Assembly: GCA_003117195.1 (NCBI GenBank)
Contig: BDSI01000179.1
Coordinates: forward strand, 62,001 to 126,000
DNA from: Eudorina sp. 2006-703-Eu-15
Lineage: Eukaryota > Chlorophyta > Chlorophyceae > Chlamydomonadales > Volvocaceae
Direction of reading: 5' to 3'
DNA length: 64,000 nt
Of the stretch, positions 52,560 through 63,176 are shown piece by piece. The notes below the pieces were generated by a model. It saw nothing but the letters and a program-made list of their open reading frames with translations, made no database searches and had not been told where the DNA came from. The position numbers and the translations under genes are program-made. Within the stretch, counting starts at the first letter, position 1. Every line of letters starts with the position of its first letter.

Positions 52560-53535
52560 CAGCCACCGCGTGCCTTTTGTTGCCGGTCTGGTTGGCGGCG
52601 TCTGGCTGCGCGCCGGTTGCTGGTACCGTTCCCAACGTTGGCTTGCTGGCCCCGCAGGCCGTGTTTGCGTGTGGAAGGCAAGCAAGGCAGGCATGCAACG
52701 GGTTCCCGTCAGGCTGGCGCGTCCTGGCAAAGTAGCATTCAGGTGAGGCGGCCATGGGGTCGGGCTCAGGGAGGGTGCTTGCGGGGGGGTGTAGGGACAC
52801 TCAGGTTGCTTTACTAGACACAAATCGAACGGAGAGGCCGCGCTAGCAGCCGCTGCTATCATGGGCGGGGCGACGTGTGCCTTGTGTTGCCGGGCTGGTT
52901 GGCGGCGTCTAAATGCGCGCCGGTTGCTGGTACCGTTCCCAACGTTGGCTTGCTGGCCCCGCAGGCCGTGTTTGCGTGTGGAAGGTAAGCAAGGCAGGCA
53001 TGCAACGGGTTCCCGTCAGGCTGGCGCGTCCTGGCAAAGTAGCATTCAGGTGAGGCAGCCATGGGGTCGGGCTCAGGGAGGGTGCTTGCGGGGGGTGTAG
53101 GGACACTCAGGTTGCTTTACTAGACACAAATCGAACGGAGAGGCCGCGCTAGCAGCCGCTGCTATCATGGGCGGGGCGACGTGTGCCTTGTGTTGCCGGG
53201 CTGGTTGGCGGCGTCTAAATGCGCGCCGGTTGCTGGTACCGTTCCCAACGTTGGCTTGCTGGCGCTGCAGGCCGTGTTTGCGTGTGGAAGCAAGGCGGGC
53301 GTGCAACGGGTTCCCGCCGGGCTGGCGCGGCGAAGTAGCATTATTCAGGTGAGGCAGCCGTGGGTTCAGGCTCAGGGAGGGTGCGTGCCGGGGTGTGACG
53401 GGACGCTCGGGTTGCTTTACTAGACACAAATCGAACGGGGTAAACGGGGAGGCCGCCCTTGCAGCCGCTGGTTTCTAGTGTCGTTCCCAACTTGGCTGGC
53501 TGGCCCCGCATGCAGGCCATGTTTGCGTGTGGAAT
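52560..53535. repeat. 306-bp tandem satellite, three copies plus a partial
   Basis: Second and third copies begin ATCATGGGCGGGGCGACG at 52858 and 53164. All share GCGCCGGTTGCTGGTACCG and TTTACTAGACACAAATCGAAC. The third has small deletions; a fourth is broken off. Confidence 0.85.
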
Positions 53536-53765
53536 CTATACTTGATAGATTCATGCATGTGCAGCGGTGGTTCTCACCACCATGTCATACACTGGATTGG
53601 CTGTGTGTCAGCGTGTGACAGCGGTGGAGCATGATAACAGACGGCGGGCTGGGGAAGCAACGCCAATTACGGTGCCCATCATGGGCGGGGCGGCCCAGCG
53701 GGTCGGAGAAGACTGACGTGTGGGCGGGCTGGGTAAGGTGGATGTACTTCGTAGATTTGTGCTCT

Positions 53766-56700
53766 GACCAGGGCGGGCTGGTCAGGGCCGATGCGTGCTC
53801 AGGGCGGGGTGGGCTGGTGAGGGCCGATGCGTTCTCAGGGCGGGGCAGGCTGGTGAGGGCCGATGCGTGTTCAGGGCGGGGCGGGCTGGTGAGGGCCGAT
53901 GCGTGCTCAGGGCGGGGCGGGCTGGTGAGGGCCGATGTATGCTCAGGGCGGGGCGAGCTGGTGAGGGCCGATGCGTGCTCAGGGCAGGGCGGGCTGGTGA
54001 GGGCCGATGCGTGCTTAGGGCGGGGCGGGCTGGTGAGGGCCGATGCATGCTCAGGGCGGGGCAGGCTGGTGAGGGCCGATGCATGCTCAGGGCGGGGCGA
54101 GCTGGTGAGGGCCGATGCGTGCTCAGGGCAGGGCGGGCTGGTGAGGGCCGATGCGTGTTCAGGGCGGGGCAGGCTGGTGAGGGCCGATGCGTGCTCATGG
54201 CAGGGCAGCCTGGTCAGGGCCGATGCGTGCTCAGGGCGGGGCGAGCTGGGGAAGGGGAATGCGTGCTCAGGGCGGGGCGGGCTGGTGAGGGCCGATGCGT
54301 TCTCAGGGCGGGGCAGGCTGGTGAGGGCCGATGCGTGCTCATGGCAGGGCAGGCTGGTGAGGGCCGATGCGTGCTTAGGGCGGGGCGGGCTGGTGAGGGC
54401 CGATGCGTTCTCAGGCCGATGCGTGCTCATGGCAGGGCGAGCTGGTGAGGGCCCAGCGTGCTCAGGGCGGGGCGGGCTGGTGAGGGCCGATTCGTGCTCA
54501 GGGCGGGGCGAGCTGGTGAGGGCCGATGCGTGCTCATGGCGGGGCGGGCCGATGCGTGCTCAGGGCGGGGCGAGCTGGGGAAGGGGAATGCGTGGGGCGG
54601 GCTGGTGAGGGCCGATGCGTGCTCAGGGCGGGGCGAGCTGGTGAGGGCCGATGCGTGCTCAGGGCGGTGAGGGCCGATGCGTGCTCAGGGCGGGGCGAGC
54701 TGGGGAAGGGGAATGCGTGCTTAGGGCGGGGCGGGCTGGTGAGGGCCGATGCGTGCTCATGGCGGGGCAGGCTGGTGAGAACCGATGCGTGCTCAGGGCG
54801 GGGCAGGCTGGTGAGGGCCGATGCGTGCTCATGGCAGGGAAGGCTGGTCAGGGCCGATGCGTGTTCAGGGCGGGGCAGGCTGGTGAGGGCCGATGCGTGC
54901 TTAGGGCGGGGCGGGCTGGTGAGGGCCGATGTATGCTCAGGTCGGGGCGAGCTTGTGAGGGCCGATGCGTGCTCAGGGCGGGGCGGGCTGGTGAGGGCCG
55001 ATGTGTGCTCAGGGCGGGGCAGGCCGGTGAGGGCCGATGCGTGTTCAGGGCGGGGCGGGCTGGTTAGGGCCGATGCGTGCGCGGGGCGAGCTGGTGAGGG
55101 CCGATGCGTGCTCAGGGAGGTGAGGGCCGATGCGTGCTCAGGGCGGGGCAGGCTGGTGAGGGTCGATGCGTGCTCATGGCAGGGCAGGCTGGTGAGGGCC
55201 GATGCGTGCTCAGGGCGGGGCGGGCTGGTGAGGGCCGATGCGTTCTCAGGGCGGGGCAGGCTGGTGAGGGCCGATGCGTGCTCATGGCAGGGCAGGCTGG
55301 TGAGGGCCGATGCGTGCTTAGGGCGGGGCGGGCTGGTGAGGGCCGATGCGTTCTCAGGCCGATGCGTGCTCATGGCAGGGCGAGCTGGTGAGGGCCCAGC
55401 GTGCTCAGGGCGGGGCGGGCTGGTGAGGGCCGATTCGTGCTCAGGGCGGGGCGAGCTGGTGAGGGCCGATGCGTGCTCATGGCGGGGCGGGCCGATGCGT
55501 GCTCAGGGCGGGGCGAGCTGGGGAAGGGGAATGCGTGGGGCGGGCTGGTGAGGGCCGATGCGTGCTCAGGGCGGGGCGAGCTGGTGAGGGCCGATGCGTG
55601 CTCAGGGCGGTGAGGGCCGATGCGTGCTCAGGGCGGGGCGAGCTGGGGAAGGGGAATGCGTGCTTAGGGCGGGGCGGGCTGGTGAGGGCCGATGCGTGCT
55701 CATGGCGGGGCAGGCTGGTGAGAACCGATGCGTGCTCAGGGCGGGGCAGGCTGGTGAGGGCCGATGCGTGCTCATGGCAGGGAAGGCTGGTCAGGGCCGA
55801 TGCGTGTTCAGGGCGGGGCAGGCTGGTGAGGGCCGATGCGTGCTTAGGGCGGGGCGGGCTGGTGAGGGCCGATGTATGCTCAGGTCGGGGCGAGCTTGTG
55901 AGGGCCGATGCGTGCTCAGGGCGGGGCGGGCTGGTGAGGGCCGATGTGTGCTCAGGGCGGGGCAGGCCGGTGAGGGCCGATGCGTGTTCAGGGCGGGGCG
56001 GGCTGGTTAGGGCCGATGCGTGCGCGGGCGAGCTGGTGAGGGCCGATGCGTGCTCAGGGAGGTGAGGGCCGATGCGTGCTCAGGGCGGGGCAGGCTGGTG
56101 AGGGTCGATGCGTGCTCATGGCAGGGCAGGCTGGTGAGGGCCGATGCGTGCTTAGGGCGGGGCGGGCTGGTGAGGGCCGATGCGTTCTCAGGGCGGGGCA
56201 GGCTGGTCAGGGCCGATGCGTGCTCATGGCAGGGCGAGCTGGTGAGGGCCGAGCGTGCTCAGGGCGGCGCGGGCTGGTGAGGGCCGATTCGTGCTCAGGG
56301 CGGGGCAGGCTGGTGAGGCCCGATGCGTGTCATGGCAGGGCAGGCTGGTCAGGGCTGATGCGTGCTCAGGGCGGGGCGAGCTGGTGAGGGTTGATGCCTG
56401 CTCAGGGCTCAGGGCGGGGCGAGCTGGTGAGGGCCGATGCGTGCTCAGGGCGGTGAGGGCCGATGCGTGCTCAGGGCGGGGCGAGCTGGGGAAGGGGAAT
56501 GCGTGCTCAGGGCGGGGCAGGCTGGTGAGGGTCGATGCGTACTTATGGCAGGGAAGACTGGTCAGGGCCGATGCGTGCTCAGGGCGGGGCGGGCGGGTGA
56601 GGGCCGATGCGTGCTCATGGCAGGGCAGGCTGGTGAGGGCCGATGCGTGCTTAGGGCGGGGCAGGCTGGTGAGGGCCGATGCGTGCTCATGGCAGGGCGA

Positions 56701-57055
56701 GCTGGTGAGGGCCGATGCGTGTTCAGGGCGGGGCGGGCTGGTGAGGGCCGATTCGTGCTCAGGGCGGGGCGAGCTGGTGAGGGCCGATGCGTTCTCAGGG
56801 CGGGGCAGGGAGTGAGGGTCGATGCTTGTCATGGCAGGGCAGGCTGGTCAGGGCGGATGCGTGCTCAGGGCGGGGCGAGCTGGTGAGGGCCGATTCGTGC
56901 TCAGGGCGTAGAGGGCCGATGCGTGCTCAGGGCGGGGCAGGCTGGTGAGGGCCGATGCGTGCTCATGGCAGGGCAGGCTGGTCAGGGCCGATGCGTGCTC
57001 AGGGCGGGGCGAGCTGGGGAAGGGGAATGCGTGCTCAGGGCGGGGCGGACTGGTG
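53766..57055. repeat. 3.3-kb minisatellite, 36-bp unit, with 943-bp higher-order repeat
   Basis: Unit GGGCGGGGCGGGCTGGTGAG + GGCCGATGCGTGCTCA, about 90 copies. The block from about 54270 recurs 943 bp later with almost no change up to a 1-bp loss near 56020. Because 36 is a multiple of 3, frames stay open for hundreds of codons on both strands (12-residue periods such as HASALTSPPRPE). No start, terminator or flanking exon supports a protein. Confidence 0.9.
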
Positions 57056-58630
57056 AGAATACAGGTTAATGAAAAGTTCAGATTCGAAGACGTTGAGGCT
57101 TTAGTTCCAGTATGCATGTTGAATACAAATGATGTACCGCGCGATATACATATCGTGCCGTACATCATCTGAGAACATTCACATTGACGCCTTCATTACC
57201 ACTTCGCATTTTTGAGTTTTGGACTTTACAGCTCTTTATCACCAGTCCAGTTTGGGCAGCTCATCAGGGAGCATGCACGCACAGTGTGTCGCTGTCGTTG
57301 TGGAGGAATGTCTGCCTTTGCATACCAATTAACAAAATTGTGATTGCAATCTATCATTTACGGAAATTAACAATTTGGCCTTTGCGTTTTGCCTCAATGG
57401 TGTGTACGGATGTCATCCGTGTCGGGCGTCGCTGCTCGCCCTTCTCGCTTTCCCAACGTTTGTTCTCATTTGTCCAAACAGATAAAGTTTATAATAAATA
57501 TGCAGTGTTTTGGTAAAAATACTTAATATCTTCCTAAACGATGTTATCCTTTGACTGGCGGAAACAATAGTCAATATTCAGCCAGGCACAGCTGACCTTC
57601 GACATTTCACCTTGCAGCCAATGTAGCAATGGAACTGATGAGAGGAATGCGTCGGTGAGGCTTCAGTCACAAAAGGCTCGCTCGCTCCACAGACGCTAAC
57701 GTAGTCTGCCTCGCCAATCTCCAGCTTTTCTTCTCTGCTTATAATAGATATCAAGCATTGTGGTAAGTACTTGCCAGTTTCCTAACCAATTGCATTCGTT
57801 GACTGGCGGTAACAATAGTCAACATTCAGCGAATCACAGCTAGCCTGTGGAATTTTCACCGCACCGTGGATGTGGTAATTCTATAATCATGAAACTGGTA
57901 AGATAAGTGCGTCGTTGAGGGTCCAGTTGCAAAAGGCTCGCTTCGTTGCTCCGCAAAAGCTCACTCAGTCTGTATGTCCTGTCTGTCTGCTTCATTGCTC
58001 TATTCTCAAGTTCAAATCTACAGCAACACGTAAGTTTTGTAAATCTTGCTGCATTGTCTTGCTTTTATCTTTTGCGTCGTCAAGGCCACGATGTGTAATG
58101 CCACTTTGCACTCTTGCGCTGTGCAGGCATCATCGCTTGCTGGAGAAAGATAAGCTTATGGACTGGACCTTGTGCTTTGGCTGGACAGCAGCGGACCGGC
58201 AGGCGGGACCAGGCGCGGGCTAGCCAGCAGCAGGGGCGGGGGGCAGGCTTGCAGGCCAGAGGGGCCAGCCGACCAACTGGGCCGGCCGTGGCGGGCCAGG
58301 AGGCGTGGCCGGGCTTGCTGGGATAGGCGTGTTTGAGGGGTGAGACACACAAACAAACGTATGTACCCTTTCCTCTTGGATTTGATGAAGGAGTTATTGT
58401 GGATGCATGGGGACAGCACGTAAGGTGTGTCTGAGATTCCACAGCCAGGCTTCAGGATGCTTGGTGTGTGTGGTGTAGGGACTGGACTGTTGATGTTAGT
58501 GGGGATGTGTAGGATGATAGTGCCAAATCAAGGGTGAATGCTGCATGGTGTTTGAGGACACAATCAGTGGAGAGAGGCATTCCGGACCAGCTGGTCAGCA
58601 GCTTGAAACGTATTCTGTAAAATGACGGCC
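57056..58630. other. spacer upstream of locus 4
   Basis: No gene recognised. Contains two diverged direct copies of a roughly 180-bp sequence (57545-57725 and 57790-57960; shared GACTGGCGG.AACAATAGTCAA and AAAAGGCTCGCT). Confidence 0.45.
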
Positions 58631-58806
58631 AATGCCTGGGTTACCCCCTCCGTTACCCCTGGGTAATGATGCTACCCCTACCCCTGGGTACAATTACCCA
58701 CCCCCCCTTGTCACGAGGGTGGGTGGGTAACCATTACCCCCACCCTCACCCCCCTGGGTAATGGTTACGAGGGGGTTACCCCCTCTATAATGTCATAGGG
58801 CAGGAC
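58631..58806 (-). repeat. GGGTAA-rich repeat, copy 2
   Basis: GGGTTACCCCC-type sequence ending AATGTCATAGGGC, the inverse of the start of 52004-52110. Lies directly before the proposed first exon of locus 4. Confidence 0.5.
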
Positions 58807-58830
58807 ATTCCCGTAAGACAGGATCAAGCT

Positions 58831-58866
58831 ATGCCGTCTGCAGTTACCGTGGAATCAAATGACGAG
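58831..58866 (+). CDS. locus 4 exon 1 (candidate start)
   Basis: ATG then MPSAVTVESNDE and a consensus GTGAGT donor, phase 0. Short and without homologue evidence, so tentative. Confidence 0.4.
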
Positions 58867-61800
58867 GTGAGTGAGCTATGGAGCATGCAGTTGCAACGGG
58901 CACAGACCATGACATGGCGTTTTCCATTGATAGGGCGCCTGGGAACGCGGTCAGGCAGGTATTACGTTTGCACATGGCAATCAACGGTCCTGAGCATGCT
59001 ATGCCACCCATGTGATATCTGGCCGTCCCAACCGCATCAATACTCATGTTGGACCATGGCATGGCGTTTCCCATTGATAGGGCGCCTGGGACCGCGGTCA
59101 GGCAGGTATTACGTGTGCAGCCATCCAGGGGATCGCAGGCTTTGCGCAAACGTGACCTGGAGCGGAAAAAAGCCTTATGGCAATACTATCTACCAAGACA
59201 TTCAGGTCTCTGAAGCAAGTGCGGAAGCCGGTACTTGTATGATTTGTTCGGCTCCGTCGGTCCGCATTTCGCTCCGTGCGGAAAAGGCTCAGTCCCGGGA
59301 TGGTTGAATAGACCAGGAGTCTTGCTTGCGACAGGAGATTTGTAGATTTAAAGAAGCGCTCTCGCCTGTGTAAGATACTTTGGTTGAGGTGGTTGGTCAG
59401 GTCCAATAGATTGCAGAGGCGCAGCTAGCGCCGGAATCTGCAATCTGATGATGACCACACCCCAACCGTTCCCATTGCTTTCCGCCATCCACACATGCAG
59501 CTACATGTTCTATCTGCCATCATCTGCGGGTCCATTACTGCAAGGTCACTGGCCCTGTATGTCCATTTCAGCTATCTGTCCTGATGTACCTCACTGCATG
59601 ATGCCCTGCTTGACGAAATAGTATAATACCACTTGGTAGTTGTAGTATCATGCATAGTGAGCGACCGGGCCCTTCCTTAATAAGTTTCGAAACCTGATGT
59701 GACCACACCCATACATGCATCTGTTGATAACCACCCGCCGACCTCACCTGCTGCCATATGACCTGTGGCATTACGGATTGTAACCATATTTATGCAGGAC
59801 ATACGCATTCAAATCCCAAGCAGCCGGGGTATGGGCCATCTGTCCCGATATGTGGTGGACCTTCATGACGCCATGCCTAAAGCACTTCAGTCCGCCCCCA
59901 TGCGTTTGTTGAAGATCGATTGCGTACTTAAATGGACCAACCTCGAGGTCTACGAGGATGTACCGCGGGATTCTAGTGTCGACTTGCCGTATTCGGACAC
60001 GACTGATGCCATGTGGGACCAGACCATTGTTCTGAGCTGGAGGTGGGGCGCACAGAAGCCGTCGGAGAAGGCACATGGGTTCTCACCGATGCTGGCACCC
60101 CAGTTCAAAGAGCTGTGCGCAGTGCTCGAACAGCTGATGCGCGGCAGCGGAATGAAATACGTATGGGTCGACTGGTGCTGCATCCCCCAGTACAATTCCT
60201 CGCCTATGGTGGAGGTTATGCGGAGCAAGACATTCTACATGCGGTCGCGGGCGCTGCTTATCATACCCACCTACTATCCCATCCAGGCAGAAAGTATTAT
60301 CCACCTGCTGCTGAACAGGGCCGCCCGCCGGCTGAGGACACATGAAGGCCCCAACATACCACAGGATGCCGCGACGGCTGCTGACGTTATTGACAAAATA
60401 CTCACCCGTGACATGGTGGCGGGGCGGGAGTACTTCAGCCGGGTGTGGACACTCGCTGAGCGGATGGCAAGGTATGGCCGCTCAGAACGGCTGTGCAATT
60501 GGCTGTCGCTGGAGGCCTGGTTGGGCATGGTGGTGGACGCGATGCTGAAGTCATCGAAAGATGACACGGCCTCAGGGATCTACAGGAAGATTCTGGGCAA
60601 GGAGGCAGGCACTCTCCTGGACGAAATCTGCCAACCGCTGGCGAAGGCAATTGAAACTCATTGCATTCCGCTAGTGGATGACACGCTTATAGAGAAGGTG
60701 GCGAGTCTGTTTGAGATCGCGGTTAACATTTGGCAGAACGAGCCGTTGTGGGAGGAGGCTCCAACAGAGCAATGGCTGCTGTCATACCTGGAGGAGGCCA
60801 GCACAGGGGTGTACCAGGCCTGGGATGAGGCCGACCGCATCTGGGCCGTGTACTCGTACTTTTATTGGAAGCAGCGAGACCGCCTACACCCCAGGTCACT
60901 ACTGGAGGCGCTCCAGGACCTGGTGCGTTTGGCGGGTAATCAGCGGAGGCTCTTGCTGAGCCTGGCCAGGAAGCTGGGAGTGGACAACTTGCTGCCCAGG
61001 GAGGAGATTGACGAGCAGCTACTGACTGCAGCCAGGACTGGAGATGTAGAGCAGGTCAAGGTGCTCATCCACAAGGGTGCCGATACCCTGGTGGTCGACT
61101 ATCGGAAGGTGTGTGAGTGGGCTAAGGGGGCATTCAATCAGCAGCATTGCGTTTGGTATGTGTGGACGCGTGAGGGCTGCGTGTAGGGTAACCTGATATG
61201 AGTAGATTGGATATGATGCGGTTTAATAATTCACCGAACTTGGCCATCCCAGTCTGTGGCCATGCGGTCGCAAGTTCGATCAGGTTCATACCAGGAAATG
61301 GTTCCGGGGATTTGGTAACACGGATACGGGCCGCAGGCAGATACCTGCCTGAACAAAATTCGGGTGGCCAATGCCGACTCCCAACCCTTTATCAATCGGC
61401 GGTCCCCCAAACACACGCATGGTCTTGGCGGTCCAGGAGGAATCTTTCTTTCTTTCTGTGGCGTAATGTGTTAATGATCCATTTCTACCAGGTGTCTGGT
61501 GATTGCTCGTGCCCTAAACCGCCGATCAATTATGCATGCGAGGCCTCGCATCGATCTAATCGATCACTTGGCGCCCTATCAAATTCAAAACGGTGTGCAT
61601 CCTCAGATTCACCCATAGATAGCGTGTGCAGCTGCTCATCACAACAAACCACTGTAACCACTGTAACCACTGAGCTTTGCACTTTGGGGTTCAGCAGGCG
61701 GGCAGGCATGGCAGATCAGGTTTATTTGTATTTCGACCAGGGGCGTAAGTACAGGTACACTATCATATTGGGGGCCCCGCCCGTTTTTCGGCCTTGAGGA

Positions 61801-63176
61801 AGCCGGCCCCCTCGTTGCTTACATGTAGCATTAGATAACACGGGGCTCGAGGACTTCAACATGGACGTGAGACTGCCGTCGTGACAATCCAGCAAGGCTG
61901 TACGGCGTGTCAGGGGCCGAAACTGCGGTTGTTACGCCTTGAGCAAGGATTGCGCACAACCCCCGCCTTGCTTGCTCGGGCTGCTGGGGGCCGAATTGTT
62001 TGTCTTACTCTTGTGTCCGTATCTGCTCCAAACAATCCCAATGTGGTAAATTCATGTTCTGTTTGTTGCATTGGTACTGGCTCAAAATAAAGACAATTTG
62101 TGTACCCGTGCTTGAGCAAGTGGTAAGCCACGGCTCACAGCACATTGTATTTCCTCTTGCTCGAGCAAGGGTCATGTACGGGTCACTGTGCGTGCTTACC
62201 GCAAATAACCACTAGGCACCACTGGTTGTGGGTCGTTCTGCACACACCTACTTATGTGTTACAACCCCCACTCCATACACACTAACGGAACACAAACAAC
62301 ATACTACTCCCCCTGTACGGAACCTGACAGCCTCAACATTTAATAACATACTGTTCACAACAACCTTATCAGCGTGGAACCCGGCGGTCCTCGTGCTGCC
62401 AAGGCAAGCAACTGGTGTCCGGCGGGTGTCTCATATATATATACCCCTATATAAACCCCTATATAAACCCCTATATATATATATTTAGGGGTTTATATAG
62501 GGGTTTATAGGGGTTTAGGGTTATATATATATATATATAACCCTATATATATGTATATATAATGATATTACGTAGATGACAATCGCGGGCCCTTTCACCT
62601 AAAATGCTGCTTAATTGGAACCCACCCCACCCAGACGGGCTGGACACCCATCCACATCGCCTGCCAGGAAGGGCACACCGATCTCATCAAGATCCTGATC
62701 GGGACGGGGGCCGTGGACAAGGACCTCCAAGTGCTGGGCGTGAGTACGCCGGTAGATAGGCTCGCTTCTCATGAGAACTTCTCATGAGAACTTGCGTGCG
62801 CGAATTTATGTCTACATGCCGTACATAAGCATAATCAATGGGTTTTAACACGCAGGCGGACATGATAATTTTAATACCTCTGTAGCCGTATTCGTGATAG
62901 TTGCTTGTATAGATGTCTTCATTCGCATGCAGCTCTTTATTTATAGGTCACACGTTGAGATGCGTGCTTGCATTAGATGCACTTGACGGACAGCCGATCT
63001 TTTTGTATGTGACGGTCATCTGTATAATCTGTGTAAATACATAATTGACTCGCGTGCCATGTGTGGGCATTACGCAGAAAGGTACCACTCCGCTGCATTG
63101 CGCGGCTGAATACGGCCAGCTGGATGCCGTCAAGTACCTGTTGTCTGCAGGAGCAGACAAGGATGCAGCAGACGCG
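58831..63176 (+). CDS. locus 4: HET-like domain plus ankyrin repeats (5' part of gene)
   Basis: Exons 58831-58866, 59798-61108, 62635-62739 and 63078-63176, all phase 0; further exons should follow beyond the window. The 1.3-kb exon carries a HET-like domain: LSWRWG, YVWVDWCCIPQ, then MRSKTFYMRSRALLII, matching the spacing of the LSYxWG / WIDxLCINQ / M..IY..A blocks of fungal heterokaryon-incompatibility proteins. Its last 35 residues start the ankyrin array (EQLLTAARTGDVEQVKVLI), so domain fusion is within one exon. In fungi HET domains are death effectors in self/non-self or immune recognition; here a role in recognition is inference. The ankyrin exons use the same unit and phase as loci 1-3. 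Confidence 0.65.
58908..59116. repeat. pair of roughly 65-bp direct repeats in intron 1
   Basis: GACCATG.CATGGCGTTT..GGTCAGGCAGGTATTACGT occurs at 58908 and again at 59052 with few changes. Confidence 0.75.
59798..61108 (+). CDS. locus 4 exon 2, HET-like domain and first ankyrin repeat
   Basis: 437 codons. Acceptor TTTATGCAG at 59797; there is no in-frame ATG near the 5' end of the frame, which supports a spliced start. Residues 77-84 IVLSWRWG, 121-131 YVWVDWCCIPQ, 141-156 MRSKTFYMRSRALLII. A helical, Trp-rich linker follows (about 160-400), and the ankyrin part runs from about 403 to the donor GTGTGT. A weak donor or intron retention would add 26 codons to a stop at 61186. Confidence 0.68.
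61231..61457 (+). mobile_element. SINE-like family 1, copy C (internally deleted)
   Basis: 227 bp: same head (ACCGAACTTGGCCAT) and (CTTT)n tail as copy B, lacking about 150 bp in the middle. Lies in intron 2 of locus 4. Confidence 0.7.
62431..62565. repeat. telomere-like AT/CCCTA hairpin
   Basis: (CCCCTATATAAA)3 followed by its inverse (TTTATATAGGGG, TTTAGGG) and a second TATA/CCCTATA stretch; almost the whole 130 bp can fold back on itself. Confidence 0.75.
62635..62739 (+). CDS. locus 4 exon 3 (ankyrin, 35 codons)
   Basis: TGWTPIHIACQEGHTDLI then KILIGTGAVDKDLQVLG; acceptor CACCCAG, donor GTGAGT. Less like the consensus of loci 1-3. Confidence 0.7.
63078..63176 (+). CDS. locus 4 exon 4 (ankyrin, 33 codons)
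   Basis: KGTTPLHCAAEYGQLDAV then [15 protein letters not shown]; acceptor ACGCAG, donor GTCAGT, exactly the loci 1-3 type. Confidence 0.75.

Noticed and set aside
53585..56886. Several long repeat proteins (up to about 340 codons) on both strands
   Set aside because: Frames stay open only because the tandem unit is 36 bp; both strands and several frames are open at once, and the 943-bp duplication shifts frame.
59765..59797. Translation start of the HET-like protein at a GTG just upstream of exon 2
   Set aside because: No ATG is present there, and TTTATGCAG at 59791-59797 is a good acceptor in the right phase, so the frame is better explained by splicing.
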